Shown here: piece after piece, positions 8,989-18,762 of the stretch
How positions within the stretch are numbered: the first letter of the stretch is position 1
Layout: every line of letters begins with the position of its first letter
Assembly: GCF_000259275.1 (NCBI RefSeq)
Contig: NC_017735.1
Span: 992,001-1,056,000 of the forward strand
DNA length: 64,000 nt
Reading direction: 5' to 3'
Source of the DNA: Helicobacter cetorum MIT 99-5656
GTDB lineage: Bacteria; Campylobacterota; Campylobacteria; Campylobacterales; Helicobacteraceae
Translations under genes and position numbers: made by a program
The notes under the pieces: model-generated
Database searches by the model: none
What the model saw: the letters and a program-made list of their open reading frames with translations, nothing else
What the model was told of the DNA's origin: nothing

Positions 8989-9008
8989 ATTTGGCTTGAT
9001 TTTAAAGA

Positions 9009-11717
9009 TTAGTTAGTTGATGAAAAATGACGCATTACTAAAACTGGCAATTTAGAATGAATCCATTCTTTAAAAGAGCTGTTGTTATAGTATTGATTTT
9101 CTAAATCCATAGACCACTGCTTTTTTAGCTTTTCTAATACCATAGAGCTAATATCTATGTTATTTTTGTGGGTGTTTTTTATAGCATCGTTCTTTGCGAT
9201 TTCTTGTGCGATTTTAAGAATTTCATCTTTTAAATCATCGCTAATAATGTCTTGATTACCATCTCTATGTTGCTCGTTAAAATCTTGGATTAAAGTATCT
9301 AAATATTCTTTAGGGTTTAAGGCTCTTTCTTTAATGTTTGCATTTTTGGCTTTCAATCCTTGAGGTTGAGAGCTTAATAAAATGCTTTCTTGTGCCTTTA
9401 TTTCAGGGTTATAATAATCCACTTCTATACAACTTTTTAAATCTTCATAATCTATAGCTCTTTGGACTTTAAGCTTCTTATCTAGAATCTTTAAAAATTT
9501 ATACATTTTGTGTTGCTTGATATTCTCAATTCTAATGAGACAATGAAAATAGCTAAAATACTTTATATAGCTTTTAATGCATTGCGTGATTTCATCTTGC
9601 TTGCTACTATCTAAGCTTTTATAGCGTTCTATGCAAGGATTTAAAAGCTCATCTACTTTTTTAATATTGCAATTAGGATTTTTAATATATTCTAGCGCTT
9701 CATTAACTAATTTTTCATCATATAGGCGGTGTTTTTCTAGCCTTTCTAAACGATTATTTAAAACACTAATATCGCTCTCTTTTTTTAAAAATAGCTCACT
9801 TGTATAATAAGGCTCAAACGCTTTTTTAATATCTTCTTTAGTATTAGCAAAATCCAAAATAAAAACTTCATGCTTATTTTTATAGCAACGATTTAAACGA
9901 GACAAAGTCTGCACACAATTAACCTTATCAAGCTTTTTATCCACATACATAGTTGTTAGTAATGGTTCATCAAAACCGGTTTGAAATTTATTAGCCACCA
10001 CTAAAATTCTATAAGGCTCTTTTTTAAACTTCTTAGCAATCTCTTCACTTTTAAAGCCATTCAAACTATTTTCACTCTCATAATTATTTTCTTCATTTTC
10101 ATAACTCCCACTAAAGGCTACAAGTGCTTTATAAGGGCTATTTTTGAGTAAATCTTTAATCCTTTTGTATAATTTAATCGCCCTATCTATACTCTCAGTT
10201 ACTACCATAGCTCTTGCTTGAGAGTTTAGCCCCTTAGACCTTTTCTTAAGAAAATCTTCTACAATGATTTTAGACTTTCTTTCAATCGCTTCTTTACTTC
10301 CTTCTACAATGCGTCTCATTTGAGCTTTAGCTCTAGTGGGGTTAAACTTAGGGTTATCTTCTATTGTCTTAGACACTTCATAATAGGTTTTAATCTCTGT
10401 ATAATTTTGCAACACATCTAAAATAAAGCCCTCTTCTATGGCTTGAGACATAGAATAACTATCAAAAGGGGCTAATTTATTTTCATCATTTCTTGTGCCA
10501 AACATTTCTATAGTCGTTTCTTTAGGGGTCGCACTAAAGGCTATATAAGAGACTTGTTTTAAATGGCTAAAATTATTGATAACATCTTGCAAGTTTTGGT
10601 TATGCTCCCCACTTTGTGAGCTATGCGCCTCATCAATCAAAACACAAAAGCTTTTAGAATATAATTTCTCCTCTAATCCTACAAAAGAGAATTTTTGCAA
10701 AGTGGTTGCAATAATTTGAGTGTTTTTTAAAAGACATTCTTTTAATTCTTTCGCATTATTAACATGCTCATAAAGATGCAAACTATTGCTATAGTGTCTC
10801 ACATTCTCTTTAAGCTGTGCGTCTAAAATCTTTCTATCTGTAACAATAAGCACACAATCCACGATTTTTATCAGCTTAAAAGCTAGCCAAGTGATAGAAT
10901 GCGATTTGCCACTGCCTGCACTATGTTGGATTAAATAGTTTTTCCCTAAGCCTTGCTTGATTTTTTCAACTAATTTTTCAACCACCCTTAATTGATGCAA
11001 TCTAGGGAATACCAAACGCTTATTTTTATCATAATGCAAGTAATTTTCTAATAGATTGCTGATATTTTCACGCTTTAAAGTTTTTTCATAAAAAAAGGCA
11101 CTCGTTTTTTCATTCTTATCATTAAAGGGTAAAAAGACAGAATTTTCTCTCTCTAAAAAAGTGCAAAAATAAATTTTGTCATTATCTAAGGCAAAATGCA
11201 CACCACATTGTGCAAGTAAAGGGGTTTTAGGGTCTCTTTGTTGGTATTGTTTTTTAGCGTCAAATACATTTTGGCCTGTGTAGTGGTTTTTCACTTCTAT
11301 ACTAAAAAGGGGTATGCCATTAACACATAGCATTAAATCTATGCTTTCATCTCTGTCATTTAATACGACTTGATTACACACCCTAAAAATATTTTTAGGC
11401 ATATTTTCAATGCCTAGTTTAAACAAAATGATTTTGCTAAAAGCCTTTGGGTGTTCTAGACCCTTTTTAAGACAATTAATGACACCATTTTTTTTGATTT
11501 CTTGCTGTAAAGTTTCTAAGAAGTTTTTAATTTTATTAGGGTTATCTAGTTCTAGCTCTTCATAGCTTTCTGTTTGCGTATTTTTAAGAAAGGTTAATAA
11601 ATCTTCTTGTATTAAGCCTAAGTCTTTAAAAGGCTTGATTTTTGCATCATAACAATAGCCATTTTCTTTAAGGCTTTCTATCACACTTTTTTCTAAATCT
11701 TTCTCTTTAAGTCCCAT
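9009..11717 (-). CDS. hsdR: Type I restriction enzyme, R (HsdR) subunit
   Basis: The motor and nuclease subunit of the type I system encoded with hsdM and hsdS. Near residues 120-145 is the PD-(D/E)xK nuclease signature (IDLMLCVNGIPLFSIEVKN). The SF2 translocase follows, with Walker A AGSGKS near residue 268, the DEAH box LIDEAHSSQ, motif III AFSATP and later motifs ending QTLSRLNR. At 902 residues it is on the short side of the family but intact. The C-terminal third is charged and helical, consistent with the part that docks on the methyltransferase. It begins 81 nt after hsdS on the same strand. This gap could hold a separate promoter, letting restriction lag behind modification; that is inference. 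Confidence 0.95.
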   Translation of the reverse strand: MGLKEKDLEKSVIESLKENGYCYDAKIKPFKDLGLIQEDLLTFLKNTQTESYEELELDNPNKIKNFLETLQQEIKKNGVINCLKKGLEHPKAFSKIILFKLGIENMPKNIFRVCNQVVLNDRDESIDLMLCVNGIPLFSIEVKNHYTGQNVFDAKKQYQQRDPKTPLLAQCGVHFALDNDKIYFCTFLERENSVFLPFNDKNEKTSAFFYEKTLKRENISNLLENYLHYDKNKRLVFPRLHQLRVVEKLVEKIKQGLGKNYLIQHSAGSGKSHSITWLAFKLIKIVDCVLIVTDRKILDAQLKENVRHYSNSLHLYEHVNNAKELKECLLKNTQIIATTLQKFSFVGLEEKLYSKSFCVLIDEAHSSQSGEHNQNLQDVINNFSHLKQVSYIAFSATPKETTIEMFGTRNDENKLAPFDSYSMSQAIEEGFILDVLQNYTEIKTYYEVSKTIEDNPKFNPTRAKAQMRRIVEGSKEAIERKSKIIVEDFLKKRSKGLNSQARAMVVTESIDRAIKLYKRIKDLLKNSPYKALVAFSGSYENEENNYESENSLNGFKSEEIAKKFKKEPYRILVVANKFQTGFDEPLLTTMYVDKKLDKVNCVQTLSRLNRCYKNKHEVFILDFANTKEDIKKAFEPYYTSELFLKKESDISVLNNRLERLEKHRLYDEKLVNEALEYIKNPNCNIKKVDELLNPCIERYKSLDSSKQDEITQCIKSYIKYFSYFHCLIRIENIKQHKMYKFLKILDKKLKVQRAIDYEDLKSCIEVDYYNPEIKAQESILLSSQPQGLKAKNANIKERALNPKEYLDTLIQDFNEQHRDGNQDIISDDLKDEILKIAQEIAKNDAIKNTHKNNIDISSMVLEKLKKQWSMDLENQYYNNSSFKEWIHSKLPVLVMRHFSSTN

Positions 11718-11798
11718 ATAAATGCCTTTAATAGAATGTCTTATTATAGAATAAAATAAAGCTTTTTACCATGTTGTTTTAAAATAAAATAGCTGATT

Positions 11799-13142
11799 TT
11801 ATTTGATTTCCTTCTTCCCCAAAACACAATCGCTAATCAAAGCTTTTTTGAAAGCTTTAAGGGTGTTTTCTAGTTGGCTTAAGGTATTAGAAAGGGTGTC
11901 AATTTTTGAAACTTCTTTATCTAAATATTCTGCGATTTTTTCTTGCTCTTTTAAGGGGGGTAGGGGTAAAACAAAATTTTTTAAATTACTCATAATTAAA
12001 TTGGTAATCGTATTACTAAATGAATTATTAAAGCATTGTTCTTTAATAACTTGAGATTGTAAAACATAATATAAGAAATAAGGGGCAATTAAAGATAAGT
12101 TAGGCTTTATAGCATAGATAGCCTCGTTGATACACCAATTTTTTGGTTCTTTGTCAATCACAGCTACTTCGCCTATTGTTCCTTTACCCGAAAATAAAAT
12201 ATCATTTACTTCTAGCTTGGCTCTCTTGTTGCAGAGCTTCAAGGCTTCATTATTGATTTTACAAGTTGTTTCATTTGGAGTGATTTTTCCATTTTTTAAT
12301 TCATGGATAGTGATAAAAAAGTTTGTTGCATCGGGTGTATCAAAAGTAAAATAATTTCTTGGGTTTAAACCTGTCGTTAAAGATAAAATAACATGTTTTA
12401 ATTTCTTTACCCCCCAATGTTTAGGGATTTCTTTTAGATAGTCTATGGGGGTGTTTTGATAGGTTGTGTGTTTGTCTAAGCCTTTAGTTACACATTCTGT
12501 AATGAGAGCGTTTTTAAGGCTTTTAAGCTTTTCTTTTAGGGTTTTGGTGGTTTGTAAGCTTTTGTCAATACCAGATACTTTTTTATCTAAATACTCTGCG
12601 ATTTTTTCTTGCTCTTTTAAGGGGGGTAGGGGGATTTTAAGGGATTTTATGGTTTCCATGTTTAAATTGTTGATAGTTGTTGATGAAGTGCTTAAGTCTA
12701 AAAATTCTCTAAAATTTGAACTCTTTAAGTAATAGAAAATGTATTTAGAACTTATGTTTTTATTATGAATGCGTAATACACTCATAAAAGCCCCAAAATA
12801 ATAATTTAAATCTTTTTCAATGTAGGCAACTTTTCCAAGATTTTCCATACTGCCACTTGCTACACACATGAAAATATCATCTTTTTTTAGCTTTTGGGTT
12901 TCCTTAACCTTTGATTGAAAGGAGATGGTTTTAATGTTGTCAAAATTCAAACCCCCATTAAGTGAAATATTATTAGCCCTTAAAATTCTATGTCCATTAT
13001 CCCCATTTATTTCATCTAAGCTACTATATGTTACACCACGAACATACTCAATATTCAATAACCTACTAACCCCCCAATGTTTAGGCAATTCCCCTAGATA
13101 ATCATTAAGCGTATTTTTTAAATTTTTTAAAGGTTTTGGCAT
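11799..13142 (-). CDS. hsdS: Type I restriction-modification specificity (HsdS) subunit
   Basis: HsdS supplies two target-recognition domains, each reading one half of a bipartite DNA site. The 447-residue protein has the expected two-fold architecture: KHWGVSRL then TRD1 and a helical spacer with PLPPLKEQEKIAEYLDK, then KHWGVKKL, TRD2 and a second LPLPPLKEQEKIAEYLDK. The two spacers are near-identical in DNA as well (51 nt with one mismatch), which favours domain shuffling. The start codon overlaps the hsdM stop (TAATG), so the two are translationally coupled. The recognition sequence cannot be predicted from the protein alone. Confidence 0.95.
   Translation of the reverse strand: MPKPLKNLKNTLNDYLGELPKHWGVSRLLNIEYVRGVTYSSLDEINGDNGHRILRANNISLNGGLNFDNIKTISFQSKVKETQKLKKDDIFMCVASGSMENLGKVAYIEKDLNYYFGAFMSVLRIHNKNISSKYIFYYLKSSNFREFLDLSTSSTTINNLNMETIKSLKIPLPPLKEQEKIAEYLDKKVSGIDKSLQTTKTLKEKLKSLKNALITECVTKGLDKHTTYQNTPIDYLKEIPKHWGVKKLKHVILSLTTGLNPRNYFTFDTPDATNFFITIHELKNGKITPNETTCKINNEALKLCNKRAKLEVNDILFSGKGTIGEVAVIDKEPKNWCINEAIYAIKPNLSLIAPYFLYYVLQSQVIKEQCFNNSFSNTITNLIMSNLKNFVLPLPPLKEQEKIAEYLDKEVSKIDTLSNTLSQLENTLKAFKKALISDCVLGKKEIK
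11916..11966. repeat. hsdS internal repeat, copy 1
   Basis: Encodes the helical spacer after TRD2. It matches 12582-12632 over 51 nt with a single mismatch. The pair brackets one target-recognition domain and could serve for recombination. Confidence 0.85.
12582..12632. repeat. hsdS internal repeat, copy 2
   Basis: Encodes the helical spacer after TRD1. It is the partner of 11916-11966, in the same orientation and 666 nt away, which is an exact multiple of three. Deletion or exchange between copies would therefore stay in frame. Confidence 0.85.
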
Positions 13143-15286
13143 TAACTAGCCCCCTCTAAAATTTCTTTTAATTGCAACGCAATTTCTTGTTCTAAATCTT
13201 TAAGTTGTAAGGCTAGAGTTTCTAGGCTTTCTGTGTTTTCTTGCGTGTAAAAGATTTTATTAAAATTGATTTCATAACCTAATTTAAGGCTGTCTTTTAG
13301 CGTGCTATCATAATAAGCATCGCTATTATAGGGCAGAATTTCTGCGTTAAGATAGCTTTTTATTAAAGTTTCTAAAATGCGAATATGCTCTTTATCTTTT
13401 AGGTTTAAGGGGGTAGGAATGTTTAAGCTTTTATCATAGTTTAGGGGGATTTTTTCGCTTTCTTTTAAATTAGGGTCGGCTATTTTGTTGTTTTTATCAT
13501 CTAGCACAATTTGAGCGTTTTCATCAATTTTAAATAAAATGGCGCTTAAATCTTTGTGTTTTTCTAAGGTTTTTACATTTTGCTTTAATTTATGGGCTTT
13601 AGCGAGTTTGTTAAACTCTAATTTAAAGGCGTTAAAATCCTTATAGGGGGTATCTGTAAGAAAAGTTTCTAAGATTTTTGTTAAGGGGGTTAGCTCATTT
13701 AAAGCTTTTAAGGGCTTGTTATTTAAGGCGTCTTTAAATTGTGTAAATGTTTGGTTATTAAGATGCACGCTTAATCTTAAGGGGCGATTGATAGTTACTT
13801 TGAGATAGCCAAAATCTGTGTTATCAAAAATTTTAGAATTTTCTTGCTCTAAAAAATCATTGTAGAGTTTTAAAATCTCTTGTTGGTTAGCGTGGCTAAA
13901 TTCGGCGTTTTTGGTGCCTAGATTTTTATTGCGTTTGGAATAAATTTCTCTAGCGTCAATGAGCTGGATTTTATGCTTTCTTTTGTCTTCTTTATGGTTA
14001 GTGAGTATCCATAGATAGGTGTTAATGCCGGTGTTATAAAACATGTTTTTAGGTAGAGCGATGATAGTTTCTAAAAAATCTTGTTCTATTAAATAGCGTC
14101 TTGTGTTGCTCTCGCCACTAAGAGCATCGCCACTAAAAAGCACCGAGCCATTATGCACTTCTACAATACGGCTGGTATTGTTGTTGTCAAACATTTTAGA
14201 GATATTATTGAGTAAGAATAAAAATTGCGAATCGCTTTTGCTAGGTAGAAGTGAGACTTCTTCTTCATCTAAAATTTTTTTAAAACGAAAATCAGTTTCA
14301 AAATTGTAATGCTTGGCATCTTCGGCAAAGCTTACGCCAAAGGGGGGATTAGAAAGCATAAAATCAAATGTAGAGTGGGGGAATTTATCATCAATGAGTG
14401 TGTTTGCATGCTCTATTTTACCCTTAAAATCGCTTAAGAGTAAGTCAGTTTGTGCGATAGCACAAGTAGAGCTTTCTACTTCTTGTCCATAAAGCTCTAA
14501 ATACCCTGCTAAGTCTGTAATATTTTTAGCTTGAGCGATTTCTAAAAGCTTGTTAGCCCCAATGGTTGCCATTCCTAAAGTTCCACAAGCCCCATCATAA
14601 ATGCTGTATTTACGATTTTCAAAGTTATCTAACAAAGGATTGATAGCAATTTGAGCCATAAGCTCTATAGCGTCTCTTAGGGTGTAGTGCTGACCGCTTT
14701 CTGCATTTTCTTCTTCGTTAAATCTTCTTAAAAGTTCTTCAAAAATCGTACCCATGCAATGGTTGTCTAAGTTTTGTATGCTCAAATCAATGTCATTGAT
14801 AAAAAAACTTATCACGCCCCCTAAATTGTTGTTTTTATCTAAAGTTTCAATAGAGCCTTTCCATTTTCTTTTAGTGCCATCAAAATTATCTAAAATATTT
14901 TGCACATTGAGAGAAAAGCCCTCTAAATAGGTTTTAAATGTATCTTTAATGGTTTCGTTCTTCTCTTTAGCAATATCTTTTAAAACTAAGCCAGAGAGAT
15001 TGTAGAAAGTAGTCTGTTTATCTAGTAGTCGCCTATGGATTTCATCATTATTTAATTGTTGGTCTTTGTAATTTGAGATAGTTTGTTCGGTTTTACAATT
15101 TTTGCAAGTTCCTTGATTAAAACAAGCGCATTTCAAGGCGCTATCTAACCTAGCAATTAAAGTCATAGGTAAAATCACATCTCTATAATCTGTTTTTTGA
15201 AACCCCCTAGAATATAAAAACTTATCGGCTACTTGCCAAATGAAATTGGTAACTTCTGAAATTTTTGCGTTGATACTAGCACTCAT
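13142..15286 (-). CDS. hsdM: Type I DNA methyltransferase (HsdM) subunit
   Basis: N6-adenine methyltransferase subunit that, with HsdS, protects host DNA. The SAM-binding motif I appears as YDGACGTLGMA and the catalytic motif IV as LSNPPFGVSF. An N-terminal helical domain precedes them, with the cysteine cluster CFNQGTCKNCK near residue 55, an element of many HsdM proteins. The protein is 714 residues, longer than E. coli HsdM because of an extended C-terminal region. It is first in the hsdM-hsdS-hsdR order on the minus strand and overlaps hsdS at TAATG. The whole operon appears intact, so the system may well be active. Confidence 0.95.
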   Translation of the reverse strand: MSASINAKISEVTNFIWQVADKFLYSRGFQKTDYRDVILPMTLIARLDSALKCACFNQGTCKNCKTEQTISNYKDQQLNNDEIHRRLLDKQTTFYNLSGLVLKDIAKEKNETIKDTFKTYLEGFSLNVQNILDNFDGTKRKWKGSIETLDKNNNLGGVISFFINDIDLSIQNLDNHCMGTIFEELLRRFNEEENAESGQHYTLRDAIELMAQIAINPLLDNFENRKYSIYDGACGTLGMATIGANKLLEIAQAKNITDLAGYLELYGQEVESSTCAIAQTDLLLSDFKGKIEHANTLIDDKFPHSTFDFMLSNPPFGVSFAEDAKHYNFETDFRFKKILDEEEVSLLPSKSDSQFLFLLNNISKMFDNNNTSRIVEVHNGSVLFSGDALSGESNTRRYLIEQDFLETIIALPKNMFYNTGINTYLWILTNHKEDKRKHKIQLIDAREIYSKRNKNLGTKNAEFSHANQQEILKLYNDFLEQENSKIFDNTDFGYLKVTINRPLRLSVHLNNQTFTQFKDALNNKPLKALNELTPLTKILETFLTDTPYKDFNAFKLEFNKLAKAHKLKQNVKTLEKHKDLSAILFKIDENAQIVLDDKNNKIADPNLKESEKIPLNYDKSLNIPTPLNLKDKEHIRILETLIKSYLNAEILPYNSDAYYDSTLKDSLKLGYEINFNKIFYTQENTESLETLALQLKDLEQEIALQLKEILEGAS

Positions 15287-15347
15287 TTGATGTTTCCTTT
15301 TAAGGTATTGTTTAAAGTAGTGTGTATAGCCTATGTTACATTTATTT

Positions 15348-16175
15348 TCACATAAACTCTTGGAGCTTGTTAGCTTGTGCCATCCATTTTTCTAAGCTTT
15401 CATCATCGTTGTTTTTAATCCAAGTCTTAACTTGAGTTATCTCTGTTTCGCATTTTTCAATGGCTTCTAAGATATTGTCTCTGTTTTGCTTGAAAATATC
15501 TTTCCACATTAAGGGCGAACTTTTAGAGATTCTGCTCATATCTCTAAAGCCCCCACCTGCTAAAGAAAGAATGGTCTCTGGGTTTTTTTGTTTTAACACA
15601 CTATTAGCTAAGGCATAGCTTAAGACATGGGGTAAATGGCTGATGTAAGCGGTGTGAGCGTCATGCTCGCTAGACTTCATTTTAACTAAGCGAGCTTTTA
15701 TGCCTAAAAAAATTTCTTTAGCGAGTTTAACTTGATGAGCTCCTGAATCTTCTAAATCACATAAAATGACAAGGGCGTTTTCATACAGCCCTTTGACGCT
15801 TGCTTTAGGGCCATAAAATTCTGTCCCACACATGGGGTGTGCGGCGATGAAATTCTTACGAATAATCTGTGGAACGCTTTTAACGATGTTATGCTTAGCT
15901 CCGCCCAAATCAATAATAGTCGCTTCTTCTTTAATAGAAGTCATTTTTTGCAAGCAAAGAATAATGCCCTCAACCGGAATGGCTAAAAAAATCACATCGC
16001 ATTCTAGGATTTTTTCAAATTCTACGCACTCATCTACAAGCCCTAAAGTCAAGGCTTGCTGGGCGTGCAAAGCATTAGAATCATAGCCTAAAATATTTCT
16101 AAAATAGCCTAATTCTTGTAAATCTAAGCCTAAGCTTCCACCCATAAGTCCTAAGCCAATAATTCCTGCTTGCAT
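15348..16175 (-). CDS. tyrA: Prephenate dehydrogenase
   Basis: Converts prephenate to 4-hydroxyphenylpyruvate in tyrosine synthesis, using NAD. The N-terminal Rossmann motif is GIIGLGLMGGSLGLDL; the substrate-site motif AHPMCGTEF and the helical dimer domain with SHLPHVLSYAL follow. At 275 residues it is a monofunctional enzyme with no chorismate mutase or ACT domain. It lies 10 nt after lon on the same strand, the same neighbour as in H. pylori. Confidence 0.95.
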   Translation of the reverse strand: MQAGIIGLGLMGGSLGLDLQELGYFRNILGYDSNALHAQQALTLGLVDECVEFEKILECDVIFLAIPVEGIILCLQKMTSIKEEATIIDLGGAKHNIVKSVPQIIRKNFIAAHPMCGTEFYGPKASVKGLYENALVILCDLEDSGAHQVKLAKEIFLGIKARLVKMKSSEHDAHTAYISHLPHVLSYALANSVLKQKNPETILSLAGGGFRDMSRISKSSPLMWKDIFKQNRDNILEAIEKCETEITQVKTWIKNNDDESLEKWMAQANKLQEFM

Positions 16176-16185
16176 TCTCTTTTCT

Positions 16186-18717
16186 TTAAAGTAAGGTTTT
16201 TTCTAACACTTCTATGACATTTTTAACAGCGATAATTTCTAGGTTATTACGCACTTCAGTGGGGATTTCATCTAAATCTCTCTCGTAATTTTTGACAGGA
16301 ATTAGAGCGGTTTTAATGCCGGCTTTAAAAGCGGCAATCAACTTTTCTTTCAGCCCCCCTATAGGTAAGACTTCCCCGCTTAGTGTCAATTCGCCTGTCA
16401 TAGCGATATCACTTCTTGCTTTTCTATCGCATAAAATGCTCGCAATGACACTTGCCATAGCAATTCCAGCACTTGGGCCATCTTTAGGTGTAGCCCCTTC
16501 AGGCACATGCACATGCAAATCATAAGCGTTATAAACTTTAAGCGATTTTTTCTTTTTCTTGCCTTTCTCATCTTTAAAGGTCTCGCTAGCAATTTTAGGG
16601 GCTTTTAACTTCTCTTCATCAAGCAAGACCTTGATAACAGAAAAGGCAATAAGAGCGGATTCTTTCATCACATCGCCTAAACTTCCGGTAAGCTTTAATT
16701 CGCCCTTACCCCTAATTTTAATCGCTTCAATTTTAAGCACATCACCACCCACTGGAGTCCATGCTAAGCCATTGATAACGCCGATTTTATTTTCTTCATC
16801 TATGGGGTCAATTTCAAACACCATGCGTTCTAAATAGTCTTTAATGTTTTTAGGCGTGATAGAGACACAAAAAGGTGAAAGCTTTTTGTCAGAATTTGTT
16901 TTGTCTGTGTTTTTCTCATTTTTATCTAACGCATCTTTTTTGGGGCGCCCTTTAGATTTTTTAGAAATTTTAGGCTCATTTTCGCTATCTTCTAGGTATT
17001 TTAGAGCGACTTTACGCATAAGTGTAGCGATTTGTCTGCGTAAATCTCTAACGCCTGCTTCTCTAGTGTATTTTTCAATAATGAGCTTCAAACATTCATC
17101 GCTAATATTTACTTCGCTGGGCTTTAGGGCGTGCTTTTCTAATTCTTGGGGAATGAGATAGTTTTTAGCGATTTCTTCTTTTTCATTAGGGGTGTAGCTT
17201 GATACGCTGATAAATTCCATTCTATCTCTCAAAGGAGCTGGAATATTATAAATATCATTAGCTGTGGCGATAAAAATCACTTGCGATAAATCAATGCTAA
17301 AATTCGCATAATTATCCCTAAAAGCGACATTTTGTTCAGGGTCTAAAATCTCTAATAAAGCACTCGCTGGATCGCCCCTAACACTTCTATCCACTTTGTC
17401 AATTTCATCTAAAACGATAACCGGATTCATCTTTTTAGCCTCAATGAGTCCTTGCACAATGCGCCCAGGCATTGAGCCTAAGTAGGTGCGTCTATGTCCC
17501 CTTAATTCATTCACATCTTCTAAGCCCCCTAAGGCGATTCTTACTAGTGGGCGTTCTATGGCTTTAGCAATAGAATTAGCTAAGCTTGTTTTACCCACGC
17601 CCGGAGGCCCGTAAAAACATAGAATCGTGCCTTTGGCTTTGTCTTTTTTCTCTTCCTTGTTTTTATCTTGATTTTGACGCATTTCTAAAAGTTGCATGGT
17701 GGCAAAGTATTCTACAATACGCTCTTTGGGTCTTTTTAATGAATAGTGGTCGCTGTCTAATTGCTCTTTAACATGTTTGATATTGAGAGCCTTTTTTTCA
17801 TATTGACCAAAAGGCACATCTAACATAGTCTCTATATAGTTTTGTAAGGTCGCGCTATCAGAGCTATCTACATGGGTTCTACTCAATCTATCAATTTGTT
17901 TTTTGATTTCTTTAAAAGCTTCTTCTTTTAAGAAAGGCTTAATGCTTTCTAGCTTTTGATAATATTGGTTTAAATCTTCATCTCGTTGTTTGTCTGTGCC
18001 AAGCTCTTTTTGGATTTGTTTGAGTTGCTCTTTGAGAAAATACTCCTTATTGACTTGCTCCATTTTCTTATGGACTTTGTTTTTAATCTCTTTTTGGAGC
18101 TTTTGGGTCTTGGTCTCTTCTATGATAATATCAATTAAATCTAATAAGCGTTGCTCGGTGTTATTGCTGGCAAAAAGATGGTAGGCTTGCTCTTTTTTGA
18201 GATGCAATGCCGCTGCCACTAAATCAGCGATACGATTGGGGTCGTCATTATCTTCTAAGGCTTTAATCAAATCAGGGGGAAAGAATGAGCTAACATTGGC
18301 TAGAGTGGTAACTTTTTCTTTCAAAACTTCTACGATAGCTTGGATATTTTCTGTGTTGTATTCTAAATACTCAATGGGGCTTATTTGAGCTTCTAAAAAC
18401 CCTTCAGCATGCTCTCTGGCTATGCTTACAATACGACCTTTAGCGATACCATTAAGGAGCAATTTCACACGCCCATTAGGCATATTCGTTTTACGCATAA
18501 TGCTTGCAATCACTCCCACATCATAATAAGGGGCTTCATTGGTAGATACTTTTTCTTTTTGGCATGCAACAAAGACTAATGAATTATTGTCCTTAGCATG
18601 CGTTGCTGCCCTGATGCTCGCATCATTTTGTAAAAAAATGGGGGCTATCATAAAGGGGTATAAAAAAGTGTCTTCTTCCACCACTAGGGGCAGAATTTTA
18701 GGAAAATCTTCAGTCAT
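16186..18717 (-). CDS. lon: ATP-dependent protease Lon
   Basis: Cytoplasmic AAA+ serine protease that degrades damaged and regulatory proteins. The N-terminal substrate-binding domain (ILPLVVEEDTFLYPFMIAPIF) leads to a coiled-coil, then Walker A GPPGVGKTSLA, Walker B VIVLDEIDK and the protease domain with catalytic serine in PKDGPSAGIAMA and the downstream lysine. A lysine-rich, low-complexity insertion (KKSKGRPKKDALDKNEKNTDK region) lies between the AAA+ and protease domains and is longer than in H. pylori. The frame opens at an ATG at 18723, but AAAGAG is correctly spaced for the next ATG at 18717, and homologues begin MTEDFPKILPL. Confidence 0.97.
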   Translation of the reverse strand: MTEDFPKILPLVVEEDTFLYPFMIAPIFLQNDASIRAATHAKDNNSLVFVACQKEKVSTNEAPYYDVGVIASIMRKTNMPNGRVKLLLNGIAKGRIVSIAREHAEGFLEAQISPIEYLEYNTENIQAIVEVLKEKVTTLANVSSFFPPDLIKALEDNDDPNRIADLVAAALHLKKEQAYHLFASNNTEQRLLDLIDIIIEETKTQKLQKEIKNKVHKKMEQVNKEYFLKEQLKQIQKELGTDKQRDEDLNQYYQKLESIKPFLKEEAFKEIKKQIDRLSRTHVDSSDSATLQNYIETMLDVPFGQYEKKALNIKHVKEQLDSDHYSLKRPKERIVEYFATMQLLEMRQNQDKNKEEKKDKAKGTILCFYGPPGVGKTSLANSIAKAIERPLVRIALGGLEDVNELRGHRRTYLGSMPGRIVQGLIEAKKMNPVIVLDEIDKVDRSVRGDPASALLEILDPEQNVAFRDNYANFSIDLSQVIFIATANDIYNIPAPLRDRMEFISVSSYTPNEKEEIAKNYLIPQELEKHALKPSEVNISDECLKLIIEKYTREAGVRDLRRQIATLMRKVALKYLEDSENEPKISKKSKGRPKKDALDKNEKNTDKTNSDKKLSPFCVSITPKNIKDYLERMVFEIDPIDEENKIGVINGLAWTPVGGDVLKIEAIKIRGKGELKLTGSLGDVMKESALIAFSVIKVLLDEEKLKAPKIASETFKDEKGKKKKKSLKVYNAYDLHVHVPEGATPKDGPSAGIAMASVIASILCDRKARSDIAMTGELTLSGEVLPIGGLKEKLIAAFKAGIKTALIPVKNYERDLDEIPTEVRNNLEIIAVKNVIEVLEKTLL

Positions 18718-18762
18718 ATTCATCTCTTTATCGTTGTTTTAAAATTCCAAAATGCTCTAATC

